This document shows positions 17,822 through 26,985 of a DNA stretch of 64,000 nucleotides, piece after piece. Both the position numbers and the translations under genes were made by a program. Position 1 is the stretch's first letter; each line of letters begins with the position of its first letter. This DNA is from Roseiarcus sp963741845 (lineage in GTDB: Bacteria > Pseudomonadota > Alphaproteobacteria > Rhizobiales > Beijerinckiaceae). The notes beneath the pieces were generated by a model, which was given only the letters and a program-made list of their open reading frames with translations, did not search any database and was not told the DNA's origin. The stretch is from assembly GCA_963741845.1 (NCBI GenBank), contig CAVUJV010000025.1:62001-126000 (forward strand), given 5' to 3'.

Positions 17822-19018
17822 TCAATACGTCTCGATGTGATAGCGGCCTTCCTCGCGCATCGCGTCGCGGATCGCGCGCCATTGCATGCCGAAGCTCTCG
17901 GCGATGTTGCCGAGCGCTTCCTCCACGCCCTGCTCCATGTCGCGGCGGCCGCAGACATAGATGTGGGCGTTCGGGTCGGTCAGCAGCGGCGCGATCTCGT
18001 CCTGCCGCTCGCGCAGCTTGTCCTGCACATAGGTCCTGGGCTCGCCCTCGACGCGGCTGAAGGCGAAATGCTTCCTGAGCAGCGTCTCCGGCACTTTGCC
18101 GAGCGGTCCGAAATAGGGGAGCGAATCGGGCGCGCGGGCGCCGAAGACGAGCGTCATGCCGCTCTCGCGCGCCGGCTCCGAGCGCTGGCGGCGCATGGTG
18201 AAGGCGCGGAAAGGCGCGGCCCCCGTGCCGGTGCAGATCATGAGGAGCTTCGCCCTCGCGTCGTTCGGCATGAGGAAGGTCGCCCCGAACGGCCCGGCCG
18301 CCTTCACCTTGTCGCCGCGCTTCAGGTCGCAGACATAGTTCGAGCAGACCCCGCCCGGCTCGCGCTTCACGGTCAGCGACAGATTGTTGAAGTTCGGCCG
18401 CTCGCCGTCGCGCGGGCTCGACACCGAATAAAGCCGCAGGCGATGCGGCCTGCCGTTCGCGTCCACGCCCGGCGGCAGGATGCCGATGCTCTGGCCTTCG
18501 AGGACGGGCATGGGCTGCGCGCCGAAATCGAGGATGATGTGGCGCACGTCGGAATCGGAGCCTTCGGCGGTCAGCCGGTAATTGCCCTGAACGACCGCCT
18601 CGGCCGGACGCGCCGGGGTATAGAGATTGACCGTCGGCTTCGAGGCGGACGCAGGCGCGCGCGCCCTGCCGCCTGCGCCGCCATGCGCGTCGGCCAGCAG
18701 CGCCGCGACATCCGGATCGACCGCTTCGTCGGAAACGTCGAGTTCCGAGAGCGTCTCGGGCAGCGCTTCCTGCTTCGGCAGTTCGTCCCAGCCATACTGG
18801 TCGTCGAGCGGATAGGGCGTCTCGACGAGGCGCCAGTTGTCGATCGAGCCTGTAGGGCAGACGGGGATGCAGTCCATGCAGGCGTTGCACATCTCCGCCT
18901 TCACCACGACGTTGCGCTCGTCGTGCTCGATCGCGCCGACCGTGCACGCCGCCTCGCAGGAATGGCAGCGGATGCAGATCTCGGGATCGATCAGATGCTG
19001 CTTGACGGGCTTGTTCAT
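17822..19018 (-). CDS. boxA: Benzoyl-CoA 2,3-epoxidase reductase subunit BoxA
   Basis: 398 aa. The N-terminus carries two 4Fe-4S clusters (CIRCHSCEAAC and CNACMDCIPVCPTG), then a variable linker, then a ferredoxin-NADP reductase module (RLRLYSVSSPRDG for FAD, ICTGTGAAPFRAF for NADPH, YVCGRRDMEQG). BoxA passes electrons from NADPH to the di-iron epoxidase BoxB in aerobic benzoyl-CoA degradation. It lies 138 bp after rpe and away from the BoxD-type dehydrogenase at 25.4 kb; BoxB and BoxC are not in this window. The double ferredoxin plus reductase layout makes the assignment firm. Confidence 0.93.
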   Translation of the reverse strand: MNKPVKQHLIDPEICIRCHSCEAACTVGAIEHDERNVVVKAEMCNACMDCIPVCPTGSIDNWRLVETPYPLDDQYGWDELPKQEALPETLSELDVSDEAVDPDVAALLADAHGGAGGRARAPASASKPTVNLYTPARPAEAVVQGNYRLTAEGSDSDVRHIILDFGAQPMPVLEGQSIGILPPGVDANGRPHRLRLYSVSSPRDGERPNFNNLSLTVKREPGGVCSNYVCDLKRGDKVKAAGPFGATFLMPNDARAKLLMICTGTGAAPFRAFTMRRQRSEPARESGMTLVFGARAPDSLPYFGPLGKVPETLLRKHFAFSRVEGEPRTYVQDKLRERQDEIAPLLTDPNAHIYVCGRRDMEQGVEEALGNIAESFGMQWRAIRDAMREEGRYHIETY

Positions 19019-19156
19019 CCCAGATTTTCCCGCTGTTCAAACTGTCGCCGTGTCGCTGGACGGCGGCGGCGCGTGCGAGACCCGGACAACGAGACGCGGC
19101 GCGAATTCCTTCGCTGAAAATAGGCCGCTTCCTCGCCGTTCCAAGGATCCTCGCAT

Positions 19157-19879
19157 TCATAGTGCGATTTGACGCGGGATCGAGAGGCAGACCCGGATCA
19201 GCCTCCTGGGCGCAGGGGCCAAGCAGGCGCCGCGGATCGCCGCGATATTCGCGGCATAGGCCGCCTCGCCGCCCTTGAAGATGTGGGAGCCCGCGACCAG
19301 CGCGTCGGCGCCGGCCTGCGTGAGCGCCGGCGCTGTGTCGGGCGCGACGCCGCCGTCGACTTCGAGGCGGATGTCGCGCGAGCCGATCATCTTTCTCACC
19401 CGGGCGACCTTCTCCAGCATCGCCGGAATGAAGGCCTGACCGCCGAAGCCCGGATTGACCGTCATGACGAGGATGAGGTCGAGCCGGTCGATCACATATT
19501 CGATCGCGCTCTCGGGCGTCGCGGGATTGAGCGCCACGCCGGCCTTCTTGCCGAGCGAACGGATGACGTCGAGCGAACGGTCGAGATGGATCGTCGCCTC
19601 GGCGTGGATCGTGATGTGGTCCGCCCCGGCCTCGGCGAAGGCTTCGAGATAGGGGTCGCAGGGCGAGATCATCAGGTGGCAGTCGAAGGGCTTCTTCGAG
19701 TGCCGCCGGAGCGCGGCGATCACCGGCGGGCCGAAGGTGATGTTGGGGACGTAATGCCCGTCCATGACGTCGAGATGGATCCAGTCGGCGCCGGCCGCGT
19801 CCACCGCGCGGACTTCCTGGCCGATCATGGAGAAGTCGGCCGAGAGAATGGAAGGGGCGATCACGACCGGGCGCATCAT
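19157..19879 (-). CDS. rpe: Ribulose-phosphate 3-epimerase
   Basis: Rpe, 240 aa, interconverts ribulose 5-phosphate and xylulose 5-phosphate. Motifs: IAPSILSADF, HLDVMDGHYVPNITFG, CHLMI, MTVNPGFGGQAFI, VDGGV and the phosphate loop AGADALVAGSHIF. The C-terminal 20 residues (after ANIAAIRGA) run longer than usual and are basic, perhaps from a small shift at the end. It is transcribed leftward with boxA downstream. Confidence 0.94.
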   Translation of the reverse strand: MMRPVVIAPSILSADFSMIGQEVRAVDAAGADWIHLDVMDGHYVPNITFGPPVIAALRRHSKKPFDCHLMISPCDPYLEAFAEAGADHITIHAEATIHLDRSLDVIRSLGKKAGVALNPATPESAIEYVIDRLDLILVMTVNPGFGGQAFIPAMLEKVARVRKMIGSRDIRLEVDGGVAPDTAPALTQAGADALVAGSHIFKGGEAAYAANIAAIRGACLAPAPRRLIRVCLSIPRQIAL

Positions 19880-20291
19880 GCCTTGACTGTCCTTTTCTCA
19901 TGAACTGCGTGGAGAAAACGGCGACGTTCTCGCGCGCTTTTGCAGCAATTCAGCGCCTGTTTTCGACGTTTTCTTCACAAAACGAGCGTTTTCGAGCTTA
20001 ATTTCAGGGGAAAACCGGCCCAAAAAGAAGCCATTTCCTTCCGCGAATCGAGGCTTTTCAACGGGTTGCGCTGGCTTTTCCTTCCGGCGCGGCGAGCGTG
20101 AACGCATTTTCGAGCCGGCGCGCGCTCGGGACGGCCGCACGGCCTCGCGTCATGATCAGCTTCGACGATTTGCGCATGGGCGGCTTTCGGCTTGACGGCG
20201 ATCGCGCATGATAGCAACGAGATCAGAAAATCAGAAGAAAAAATTTATCTGTTCGCTTTTTTCATATGCGCGGCGCCCCTGCGCCCGCCCT
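19880..20291. other. Intergenic region upstream of rpe, partly AT-rich
   Basis: 412 bp with no gene I can support. It is locally A+T-rich (about 19900-20050 and 20212-20265) and holds several copies of a GTTTTC word near 19948-19999. It must contain the rpe promoter and the end of the marC transcript. Short leftward frames exist but lack ribosome sites or similarity. Confidence 0.4.
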
Positions 20292-20981
20292 TCAGGTCAG
20301 CCCCCATTTCGCGAGCAGGTCGCCGATCGCGCCGAGCAGGATCTGCACGCCGATGCACATGAGCAGGAAGGCCGTGAGCCTGCCGACCACGAGCCGTCCG
20401 GTCGCGCCGATGAAACCCGAGAGGCGGTCGGCGTAGCGATAGGCGACCCAGATGATAAGCGCGTTGGCGAGCGCGGCTAACGTGCAGCCGATGAAGAAAA
20501 TGGCCAGTCCGGCGCCGGCGGCGGGCCGGTCGGCGCCCAGCGTGATGGCGACGGCGATCGTGCCGGGCCCGGTCGTGAAGGGGAGCGTGAGCGGAAAGAA
20601 GGCCAATGCGTCGGGGTCGTACTCGGCGCGGTCGGCCGGAACCTCCTTTTCTTCGCTGTGCGCCCTGTTCGGTTCGGCGGTCAGGAGCCGCCAGCCGCTC
20701 AAGCTCACGACCATGCCGCCCGCGATGCGCAGGGCGTAAAGCGAGACGCCGAAGAAATTCAGCACATAGGCGCCCGCCCAGAGCGCCACGAACATCACGA
20801 AGAAGGAATAGACGCCGACCCGCCCCGCGATCCGCTCGCGCTGCGCGCGGCCGAATCCGCTGGTGACCCCGTCGAAGACGAAAGCCATGCCGAGCGGATT
20901 GATGATCGAGAAGAGCGACGGAAAGGCGAGCAGAAACGCCGATTCGGCCGGTTTGAGCGCCTCTCCCCAGTCCAAGAGCAT
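20292..20981 (-). CDS. MarC family integral membrane protein
   Basis: 229-aa polytopic inner-membrane protein with about six hydrophobic segments. Family marks are FSIINPLGMAFVF near the start and FPLTLPFTTGPGTIAVAI near the middle, the two NP/GP-rich half-motifs of the MarC/UPF0056 repeat. The biochemical function of the family is not established. It is transcribed leftward after the Nudix gene with a 15-bp gap. Confidence 0.88.
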   Translation of the reverse strand: MLLDWGEALKPAESAFLLAFPSLFSIINPLGMAFVFDGVTSGFGRAQRERIAGRVGVYSFFVMFVALWAGAYVLNFFGVSLYALRIAGGMVVSLSGWRLLTAEPNRAHSEEKEVPADRAEYDPDALAFFPLTLPFTTGPGTIAVAITLGADRPAAGAGLAIFFIGCTLAALANALIIWVAYRYADRLSGFIGATGRLVVGRLTAFLLMCIGVQILLGAIGDLLAKWGLT

Positions 20982-20996
20982 CGCTCCGCCCGCCCC

Positions 20997-21404
20997 TCAG
21001 TCCCGCATGGCCGACAATGCGCCGAGCGCCTCGCGCGCTGCCTGTGAGAGCGGCGCGGGCGGCTGATCGAGTGGAAACCAGTCCATTCCCGCGATCTTGT
21101 CCGGCTCCCGGTTCTCGGCTTCGCCGCTCTCCGGTTCCGCGAGCCAGACCGGCGAAACCCAGTGCTGCCCGTCCTGCCCCAGCATCTCGACGAGCCTCAA
21201 CGGGCGAACGAGCCGGATCGAAAGGCCCGTCTCTTCAGAAATCTCGCGGCGGATCGCGTCCTCGACCCGCTCCAGGAAATCGACCTTGCCGCCGGGCAGG
21301 CTCCACGCGCCCGCCTCGGGCGGCCGGACACGCTTCACCAGCAGGATGCGCCCGTCCCGCACGATGGCGGCGCCGCAGCCGACCCGGGGCTCGGCCCCGC
21401 TCAC
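20997..21404 (-). CDS. Nudix hydrolase
   Basis: 135-aa Nudix protein with a full Nudix box GGKVDFLERVEDAIRREI followed by SEETGL (residues about 39-62), which binds Mg2+ and hydrolyses nucleoside-diphosphate-linked substrates. It overlaps the upstream M20 peptidase stop/start in ATGA, so it is translationally coupled. Resembles MutT/ADP-ribose pyrophosphatase-size enzymes; substrate not readable. Confidence 0.9.
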   Translation of the reverse strand: MSGAEPRVGCGAAIVRDGRILLVKRVRPPEAGAWSLPGGKVDFLERVEDAIRREISEETGLSIRLVRPLRLVEMLGQDGQHWVSPVWLAEPESGEAENREPDKIAGMDWFPLDQPPAPLSQAAREALGALSAMRD

Positions 21405-22783
21405 GCCGCCAGCGCGGAGAGGATGCGCGCCCAGGAGCGCGCGCCCTTGGCGAAGGAGCTCAGTTCGTATTTCTCGTTCGGCGAATGGATCTGGTCGTCC
21501 TCATAGGCGAAGCCGACCAGCAGGGTGTCCATGCCGAGCTCCTTCTTGAAGGATCCGACGATCGGGATGGACGCGCCGCAGCCCATGAGCGCGGTGGGCT
21601 TGCCCCATTCCTCTTCGAGCGCGCGCGCGGCGCGGCGCAGCGCCTCGTTCTTGACCGGCAGGGTGATCGCGCCGCTCGCGCCGTGGCCGATGAATTCCGC
21701 CTTCACGTCGGGCGGCAGGCGCGAGGTCACAAATTCGCGGAACGCTTTGGAAATGCGCTCCGGGTTCTGCTTGCCGACGAGGCGGAACGAGAGCTTCGCG
21801 CTGGCTTTGGCGGGGAGCACGGTCTTCGCGCCTTCGCCCGTATAACCGCCGACGATGCCGTTGACGTCGCAGGTCGGCCGCGACCAGAGCTGCTCGAGCG
21901 GCAGGCGGTCCTTTTCGCCGGCGGGCGTCGTCAGGCCCACCGCCTTCAGAAAACCGTCGGCGTCGAAGCCGAGGTCGCGCCATTGTTCGGCGATCTCCTC
22001 GGGGAGTTCCTCGACTCCGTCATAGAAGCCCGGAATCGTGATCGCCCCCTTCTCGTCGCGGAGATCCGCGATGATCCGCGCGAGCACGTGGATCGGATTG
22101 ACCGCGATCCCGCCGTAGAGCCCGGAATGCAGGTCGCGGCTCGCGCCGGTGAGGATCACCTCCTCGCCGACGAGGCCGCGCAGCGTCGTCGTGATCGCCG
22201 GCACGCCATAGGACCACATGCCCGTGTCGCAGACGAGCGCGATGTCGGCGCTCAGCGTCTTGGCGTTCTTCGCGAGAAAGGCCGGGAGCGAGGGCGAGCC
22301 CGTCTCCTCCTCGCCCTCGAACAGGATGGTGACGCTGCAGGGCGGCCCGCCTAATTTGGCGAAGGCCCGGCAGGCCTCGACGAAGGTCATGAGCTGGCCC
22401 TTGTCGTCCGAGGCGCCGCGGGCGACGATCCGCGAGCCGTTCGGCCCATCGACCAGCCTCGGCTCGAAAGGCGGGCTCTTCCACAGATTGAGCGGATCGG
22501 CCGGCTGCACGTCATAGTGGCCGTAGAAAAGCACATGCGGCGAATTGCGGCGCGCGGCCTTCATATGGGCGACCACGGCGGGTCGTCCCGCCGTCGGCTG
22601 CTTCGAAGCCTCGAAGCCGATTTCCGAGAGCTGCGCGGCGAGCCAGTCCGCCGCCCGCTCGCAATCCGGGAAATGCGCCGGAATCGCGGAGATCGACGGG
22701 ATCTTCAAGAGCTCGAACAGCCGTTCGAGCGCCGGACTCTGCTCGGCGTCGAGCGCGGAGAGAACGTCGTTGATCGTGGCCAT
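21401..22783 (-). CDS. M20 family dipeptidase
   Basis: 460-aa zinc peptidase of the M20/ArgE-DapE-CNDP group. The catalytic HYDVQPAD (residues about 92-99), SDDKGQ, LFEGEEETGSPSL and the C-terminal ATP-independent SIPIV segment are present, with a lid domain around residues 200-320 (SRDLHSGLYGG). It probably hydrolyses cytosolic dipeptides. The ATG at 22783 begins MATINDVLSALDAEQSP; the open frame extends upstream antisense to the next gene but shows no similarity there. Coupled to the Nudix gene. Confidence 0.93.
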   Translation of the reverse strand: MATINDVLSALDAEQSPALERLFELLKIPSISAIPAHFPDCERAADWLAAQLSEIGFEASKQPTAGRPAVVAHMKAARRNSPHVLFYGHYDVQPADPLNLWKSPPFEPRLVDGPNGSRIVARGASDDKGQLMTFVEACRAFAKLGGPPCSVTILFEGEEETGSPSLPAFLAKNAKTLSADIALVCDTGMWSYGVPAITTTLRGLVGEEVILTGASRDLHSGLYGGIAVNPIHVLARIIADLRDEKGAITIPGFYDGVEELPEEIAEQWRDLGFDADGFLKAVGLTTPAGEKDRLPLEQLWSRPTCDVNGIVGGYTGEGAKTVLPAKASAKLSFRLVGKQNPERISKAFREFVTSRLPPDVKAEFIGHGASGAITLPVKNEALRRAARALEEEWGKPTALMGCGASIPIVGSFKKELGMDTLLVGFAYEDDQIHSPNEKYELSSFAKGARSWARILSALAA

Positions 22784-22933
22784 AATCTCTCCGCATCCCC
22801 AGGGCGAATCTGTTTCCAGCGCCACTCTATCAGGCGGCCCCGCCGGCTTCCAAGGCGCGACAAAGGCGCGCCTTGCCAGCGCGCGCCCCCGCGCGTTCAA
22901 TGCTCGCCCGATCCGGGAGGGATGCGCGGACAC

Positions 22934-24730
22934 ATGGCGCAGCATTTCGATGCGAGGAACGCGCCGTTCGACCGGCTGACGCCGGACGAGGTCGATGTCG
23001 TCCGCGCGCGGCTCGATATCGGCTATTTCCGGCCGGGCGAGACGATCATCGCGCGCGGCGCGGCGCCCGAAAGCCTGTTCGTGGTGATGAAGGGCATGGT
23101 CGAGGAGCGCGACGGCGCCGACCTCGTGGCGCTGCTCGGCCCTGGCGATGCTTTCGACAGTCGCGGGCTCGTGCAGGGCGGCGGGTCGCACGCCTTCGTC
23201 GCCCGCGAAGAGACGCTCTGCCATCTCCTGCCGCGCGCGCTCGTGATGCGGCTGATCGCCGAGAACCCGCGCTTCGCGGCCTTCTTCTATCTCGATGTCG
23301 CGATGAAGCTCGACGCCGCCGCGCGCGAGGAAGAAGGCGCGCGATTCGCTCCTCTGCTCGGCGCGCGGGTCGACGACGTGCAGATGCACGAGGCCATCAT
23401 CGTGGACGGAGGCACGACCATCGCCGAGGCGGTGCAGCGCATGAACGCGGCCAAGGCCTACGCCCTCTTCGCGCGCGACGGCGGCGAAATGGGCATCGTC
23501 ACGCGGAGCGACCTCATGAACGCCGCGATCCTCGACCGGCGTCCGCTCGATGCGCCGATCGGCCCGCTCGCCTCGCGGCCCGTGATCGCGGTCGCGCCCG
23601 ACGATCTCATCCCGACGGCGCTCCTCAGGATGACGAAGCACAACAAGCGCCGCCTCGCGGTTCAGCGCGACGGCGAGATTGTCGGCGTGCTCGAGGACAT
23701 CGACCTTCTGAGCTTTCTCGCCGGCAATTCGCAGCTCGTGGCCGCGCGGCTCGATCGCGCCGGAAGCGTCGCGGAGCTTGCGCGAGCGGCAAAGCGCATC
23801 GACCCGCAGATTCGCACCCTGAGGCGGCAGGGCGTCAAGGTGGATGTCGTCTGCGAGATCGTCTCCGACCTCAACCGGCGCCTCTATGCGAAGCTCTTCG
23901 CGCTGATCGCGCCGCCCTCGATCAAGGAGGCAGGCTGCCTGATCGTCATGGGGAGCGAAGGGCGCGGAGAGCAGACCTTTCGCACCGACCAGGACAACGG
24001 CCTCATCCTGCGCGACGCCGTTCCGGAGCCGGACCTCGAAAAGTTCCGCGGCGATCTCTTCGACGCGCTGGCGCTTTGCGGCTTTCCGCCCTGTCCGGGC
24101 GAAGTCATGGTCCGCAATCCGATGTGGTCGAAGACCCTCGACGCCTATCGGGGGGATTTCGCCCGCTGGCTCGCGCTCGGCGACGAGGCCGGGATCATGA
24201 ACGTCGCAATCCTCTACGACGCCGTGGCGACGGCGGGAGACGCGACCCTCCTCGACGCGGCCAAGCAGGATCTCATCGACCTCATGGGCGGCGAACGCGT
24301 GCGCCTTGCGCGGTTCGCGCGCGCCATCGACGCCTTTCCGACGCCGATCGGCTTCTTCAACAATCTCGTCACCTCGAAGGCCGAGGGCGATGCGCTCGAC
24401 CTGAAGAAGGGCGGCGTCTTCCCGATCGTGCATGGCGTTCGGGCGCTCGCCCTCGAACGCGGCCTGCACGAGACGAACACCGTGAAGCGGATCGCCGAGC
24501 TCGCCGGACAAGGCCTGTTCGAGGCGCAATTCGCGCGGGAGCTGACCCAGGCGCTGCAATATCTGATGACGTTGAGGCTGGACGCGCAGATCGCCGAGGC
24601 CGCGTCGGGCAGTCTCGTCAGGCCCGCTCAGCTCTCGACCATGGACCGCGACCTGCTGCGCGACGCCTTCCTCGTGGTGAAGCGGCTGCGCGAGATGGTG
24701 CGGCGGCATTTCAATCTGACGATGTTCTGA
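22934..24730 (+). CDS. cNMP-binding/CBS/DUF294 nucleotidyltransferase-like protein
   Basis: 598-aa regulatory protein. Order: a cyclic-nucleotide-binding fold (about 10-120, FRPGETIIARGAAPESLFVV), a CBS pair (about 150-270), then a nucleotidyltransferase-like domain with GSEGRGEQTFRTDQDNG (about 340-360) and the DUF294 C-terminal domain. Homologues are thought to be signal-controlled nucleotidyltransferases. The start is uncertain: the ATG at 22922 sits too close to the GGGAGG site and the one at 22934 is 13 bases away. Its stop overlaps the next ATG (TGATG), coupling it to a DnaQ-like exonuclease, a recurrent gene pair in proteobacteria. Confidence 0.88.
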   Translation: MAQHFDARNAPFDRLTPDEVDVVRARLDIGYFRPGETIIARGAAPESLFVVMKGMVEERDGADLVALLGPGDAFDSRGLVQGGGSHAFVAREETLCHLLPRALVMRLIAENPRFAAFFYLDVAMKLDAAAREEEGARFAPLLGARVDDVQMHEAIIVDGGTTIAEAVQRMNAAKAYALFARDGGEMGIVTRSDLMNAAILDRRPLDAPIGPLASRPVIAVAPDDLIPTALLRMTKHNKRRLAVQRDGEIVGVLEDIDLLSFLAGNSQLVAARLDRAGSVAELARAAKRIDPQIRTLRRQGVKVDVVCEIVSDLNRRLYAKLFALIAPPSIKEAGCLIVMGSEGRGEQTFRTDQDNGLILRDAVPEPDLEKFRGDLFDALALCGFPPCPGEVMVRNPMWSKTLDAYRGDFARWLALGDEAGIMNVAILYDAVATAGDATLLDAAKQDLIDLMGGERVRLARFARAIDAFPTPIGFFNNLVTSKAEGDALDLKKGGVFPIVHGVRALALERGLHETNTVKRIAELAGQGLFEAQFARELTQALQYLMTLRLDAQIAEAASGSLVRPAQLSTMDRDLLRDAFLVVKRLREMVRRHFNLTMF

Positions 24731-25395
24731 TGCTCGCCTCGCTCAAGCGGAAGCTCAGTCGCCGTTTTCTGCGCGACCCTGACTACGCTTTCCTGTTCGA
24801 ACCGCCGCCCCCGGACGAGGCGGTGTCGATCGATTGCGAAACCACCGGCCTCAATGTCCGCAAGGACGACATCGTGACGGTCGCGGCGATCCGGATTCGC
24901 GGCAATCGCATCCTGACGAGCGAGACCTTCGCGGCGTCGGTGAAACCGGAATGCGCGCTCAATCCCGAGGCCATCAAGGTGCACAAGCTTCGCGAGCAGG
25001 ACGTCGCCGACGGCAAGCCGATGGCGGAGATCCTGCCGCCGCTTCTGCGCTTCATCGGGTCGCGGCCGCTCGTCGGCTTCTATCTCGAATTCGATGTCGC
25101 CATGCTCAACAAGCACGTGCGGCGGCTGATCGGGGTCAACCTGCCGAATCCGCAGATCGAAGTCTCGGGCCTCTACTACGACCTCAAATACGGCGACGCT
25201 CCCCCGGGCACGCAAGTCGACCTGCGCTTCCTCAGCCTCATGGAGGATCTCGGGCTTCCGGTCCTCGATCAGCACGACGCCGCGGCGGACGCGCTGATGA
25301 CAGCCATGATGTATGTGACGCTGAAGGACAAGAAAGCGCGCGGCGCGCGCATCCCGCGCCAGCGCGCAAGGCCGGTCGCGATGTACGGCGGATAA
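24730..25395 (+). CDS. DnaQ-like 3'-5' exonuclease
   Basis: 221-aa DEDD exonuclease of the Pol III epsilon family. Exo I is SIDCETTGLN (Asp, Glu near residues 34-36), Exo II is GFYLEFDVAMLN and Exo III is LDQHDAAADALMTA. It lacks the polymerase-binding tail of replicative DnaQ, so it is probably an accessory nuclease. It begins on the last base of the DUF294 gene stop, so the two are translated together. No frameshift. Confidence 0.9.
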   Translation: MLASLKRKLSRRFLRDPDYAFLFEPPPPDEAVSIDCETTGLNVRKDDIVTVAAIRIRGNRILTSETFAASVKPECALNPEAIKVHKLREQDVADGKPMAEILPPLLRFIGSRPLVGFYLEFDVAMLNKHVRRLIGVNLPNPQIEVSGLYYDLKYGDAPPGTQVDLRFLSLMEDLGLPVLDQHDAAADALMTAMMYVTLKDKKARGARIPRQRARPVAMYGG

Positions 25396-25416
25396 GGCTC
25401 CGGGCGGGAAGGCGCG

Positions 25417-26985
25417 CTACAGCGCGGCCTCCGCCGCATCCTTTGCGAGCGCCGCAAGCGTCGCCGGCGAGCCCTGAACCGCGGAGCGCTGCATGTGCAG
25501 CCGCAATCCCCGCAAGCCGCCAAGCTCCTCGCCGCCGCCCGCCCGGCCCGGCCCGCCATGCACGCATTGCGGCATGACGATCGCGTGGCCGGTGTGCTTC
25601 GCGCCGACCGATTCGTCGACGATCATCAGCCGTCCATGCCACGGACCGAGCGCCAGCGCGGCTTCGGCGTGAAAGGCCGGATCGTTGGCGAATAGGCTCA
25701 TGGCCAGCGAGCCGCCGCCGCGCGCGGCGAGCGGCGCAAGATCGGACAGCCCGTCATAGGGCATGACCGTGAGGCAGGGGCCGAAAACCTCCACCTCGTG
25801 CACGGCGCTGGCCGCCGCGGGATCGGCGCAGAAAAGGATCGTCGGCGCGAAGAAGGCGCCGCCCGCCGCAAGACGCGGATCGAGACCTTGCGGCGCCGCG
25901 CCGCCGACAACGATTTGCGCTTCCGCAGCGAGCCTGCCGACTCCGTCCTGCGCTTCGGCCTGCTGGCGCTTGTTGACGAGCGGCCCGACGCGCACGCTCT
26001 CGTCGGACGGGTCGCCGACCTTGAGCTTTTCCGCAGCCGCCTTCAGCGCCTCCACGAAGGCGGCGACGTGATCGCGCGGGACGAACACGCGGCGAATGTT
26101 GGTGCAGAGCTGGCCGGCCTTGACCGACAGCGCCTTGGTCGCCTCGCGCAGGGCGAGATCGAACAGCGCCGTCCCCGCGCCTGCGTCCGGCCCAAGCACC
26201 GTCGCATTGAGGCTGTCGGCTTCGATCGTCACGCGCGCGCGGCTGATCTGGACTGCGGGATGGGCATGGACCTGAAGGCCGGTCGCCGCCGAGCCCGTGA
26301 AGGCGACGCTGTCCATGGCCTGAAGCGCGTCGAGCAGGCCTTCGCCGGAGCCGCAGACGAGGCTGAGCGCGCCCTCGGGGACGACGCCGGCGGCGATCAC
26401 GTCCTTCACCATCGCGTGCGAAAGCAGGGCCGTGGCCGTCGCGGGCTTGGCCACGCTCGGAACGCCCGCAAGCGTTGCGACGGCGACCTTCTCCCACAGG
26501 CCCCAGGACGGGAAGTTGAAGGCGTTGATCTGAAGCGCAACGCCCGGCCGGCTCGTCCAGAGATGACGCGCGAAGAATACCGGCTCCTTGACGAGCTGGT
26601 CCTGACCCGCCTCGAGGATATGGCGCGCGCCGCCAAGCGACTGGCCGAGACGCGCATAATAGCGCAGCGTGCCGATGCCGCCGTCGATGTCGATCGCAGC
26701 GTCTGTCTTCGTATTGCCGCTGTTGAGGCGCGCGATCTCCTCATAGCGCGCCCGCTGCGCCGCAAGCGCGTCGGCGATGGATTTCAGGAGCGCCCCGCGC
26801 TCGGCGAAGGACATCGCGCGCAGGGCAGCGCCGCCGGCTTCGCGCGCATGCGCCATCGCGGATGCAAGGTCGAGGCCGGAGGAATCGGCGCTGGCCAGAA
26901 CCTCTCCCGTCGTCGGATTGACGAGCGGCCGCCCTTCGCCGGCGCCGTCTTGCCAGCGCCCTTCGACATAGCTTTGCAGTCTCAT
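25417..26985 (-). CDS. boxD: 3,4-dehydroadipyl-CoA semialdehyde dehydrogenase (BoxD-type)
   Basis: 522-aa aldehyde dehydrogenase of the BoxD/PaaN group, beginning MRLQSYVEGRWQDG. It shows the NAD(P) segment INAFNFPSWGLWEKVAVA, the general-base Glu in IEADSLNATV and the catalytic Cys in KAGQLCTNIRRVFVP. In the box pathway it oxidises 3,4-dehydroadipyl-CoA semialdehyde after ring cleavage of the benzoyl-CoA epoxide. It overlaps the stop of an alpha/beta hydrolase in ATGA, a pairing that supports a benzoate role. boxA lies 6.5 kb away on the same strand. Confidence 0.87.
   Translation of the reverse strand: MRLQSYVEGRWQDGAGEGRPLVNPTTGEVLASADSSGLDLASAMAHAREAGGAALRAMSFAERGALLKSIADALAAQRARYEEIARLNSGNTKTDAAIDIDGGIGTLRYYARLGQSLGGARHILEAGQDQLVKEPVFFARHLWTSRPGVALQINAFNFPSWGLWEKVAVATLAGVPSVAKPATATALLSHAMVKDVIAAGVVPEGALSLVCGSGEGLLDALQAMDSVAFTGSAATGLQVHAHPAVQISRARVTIEADSLNATVLGPDAGAGTALFDLALREATKALSVKAGQLCTNIRRVFVPRDHVAAFVEALKAAAEKLKVGDPSDESVRVGPLVNKRQQAEAQDGVGRLAAEAQIVVGGAAPQGLDPRLAAGGAFFAPTILFCADPAAASAVHEVEVFGPCLTVMPYDGLSDLAPLAARGGGSLAMSLFANDPAFHAEAALALGPWHGRLMIVDESVGAKHTGHAIVMPQCVHGGPGRAGGGEELGGLRGLRLHMQRSAVQGSPATLAALAKDAAEAAL

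Noticed and set aside
19898..20217. Small leftward genes upstream of rpe
   Set aside because: Overlapping basic frames without ribosome sites or similarity; not supported.
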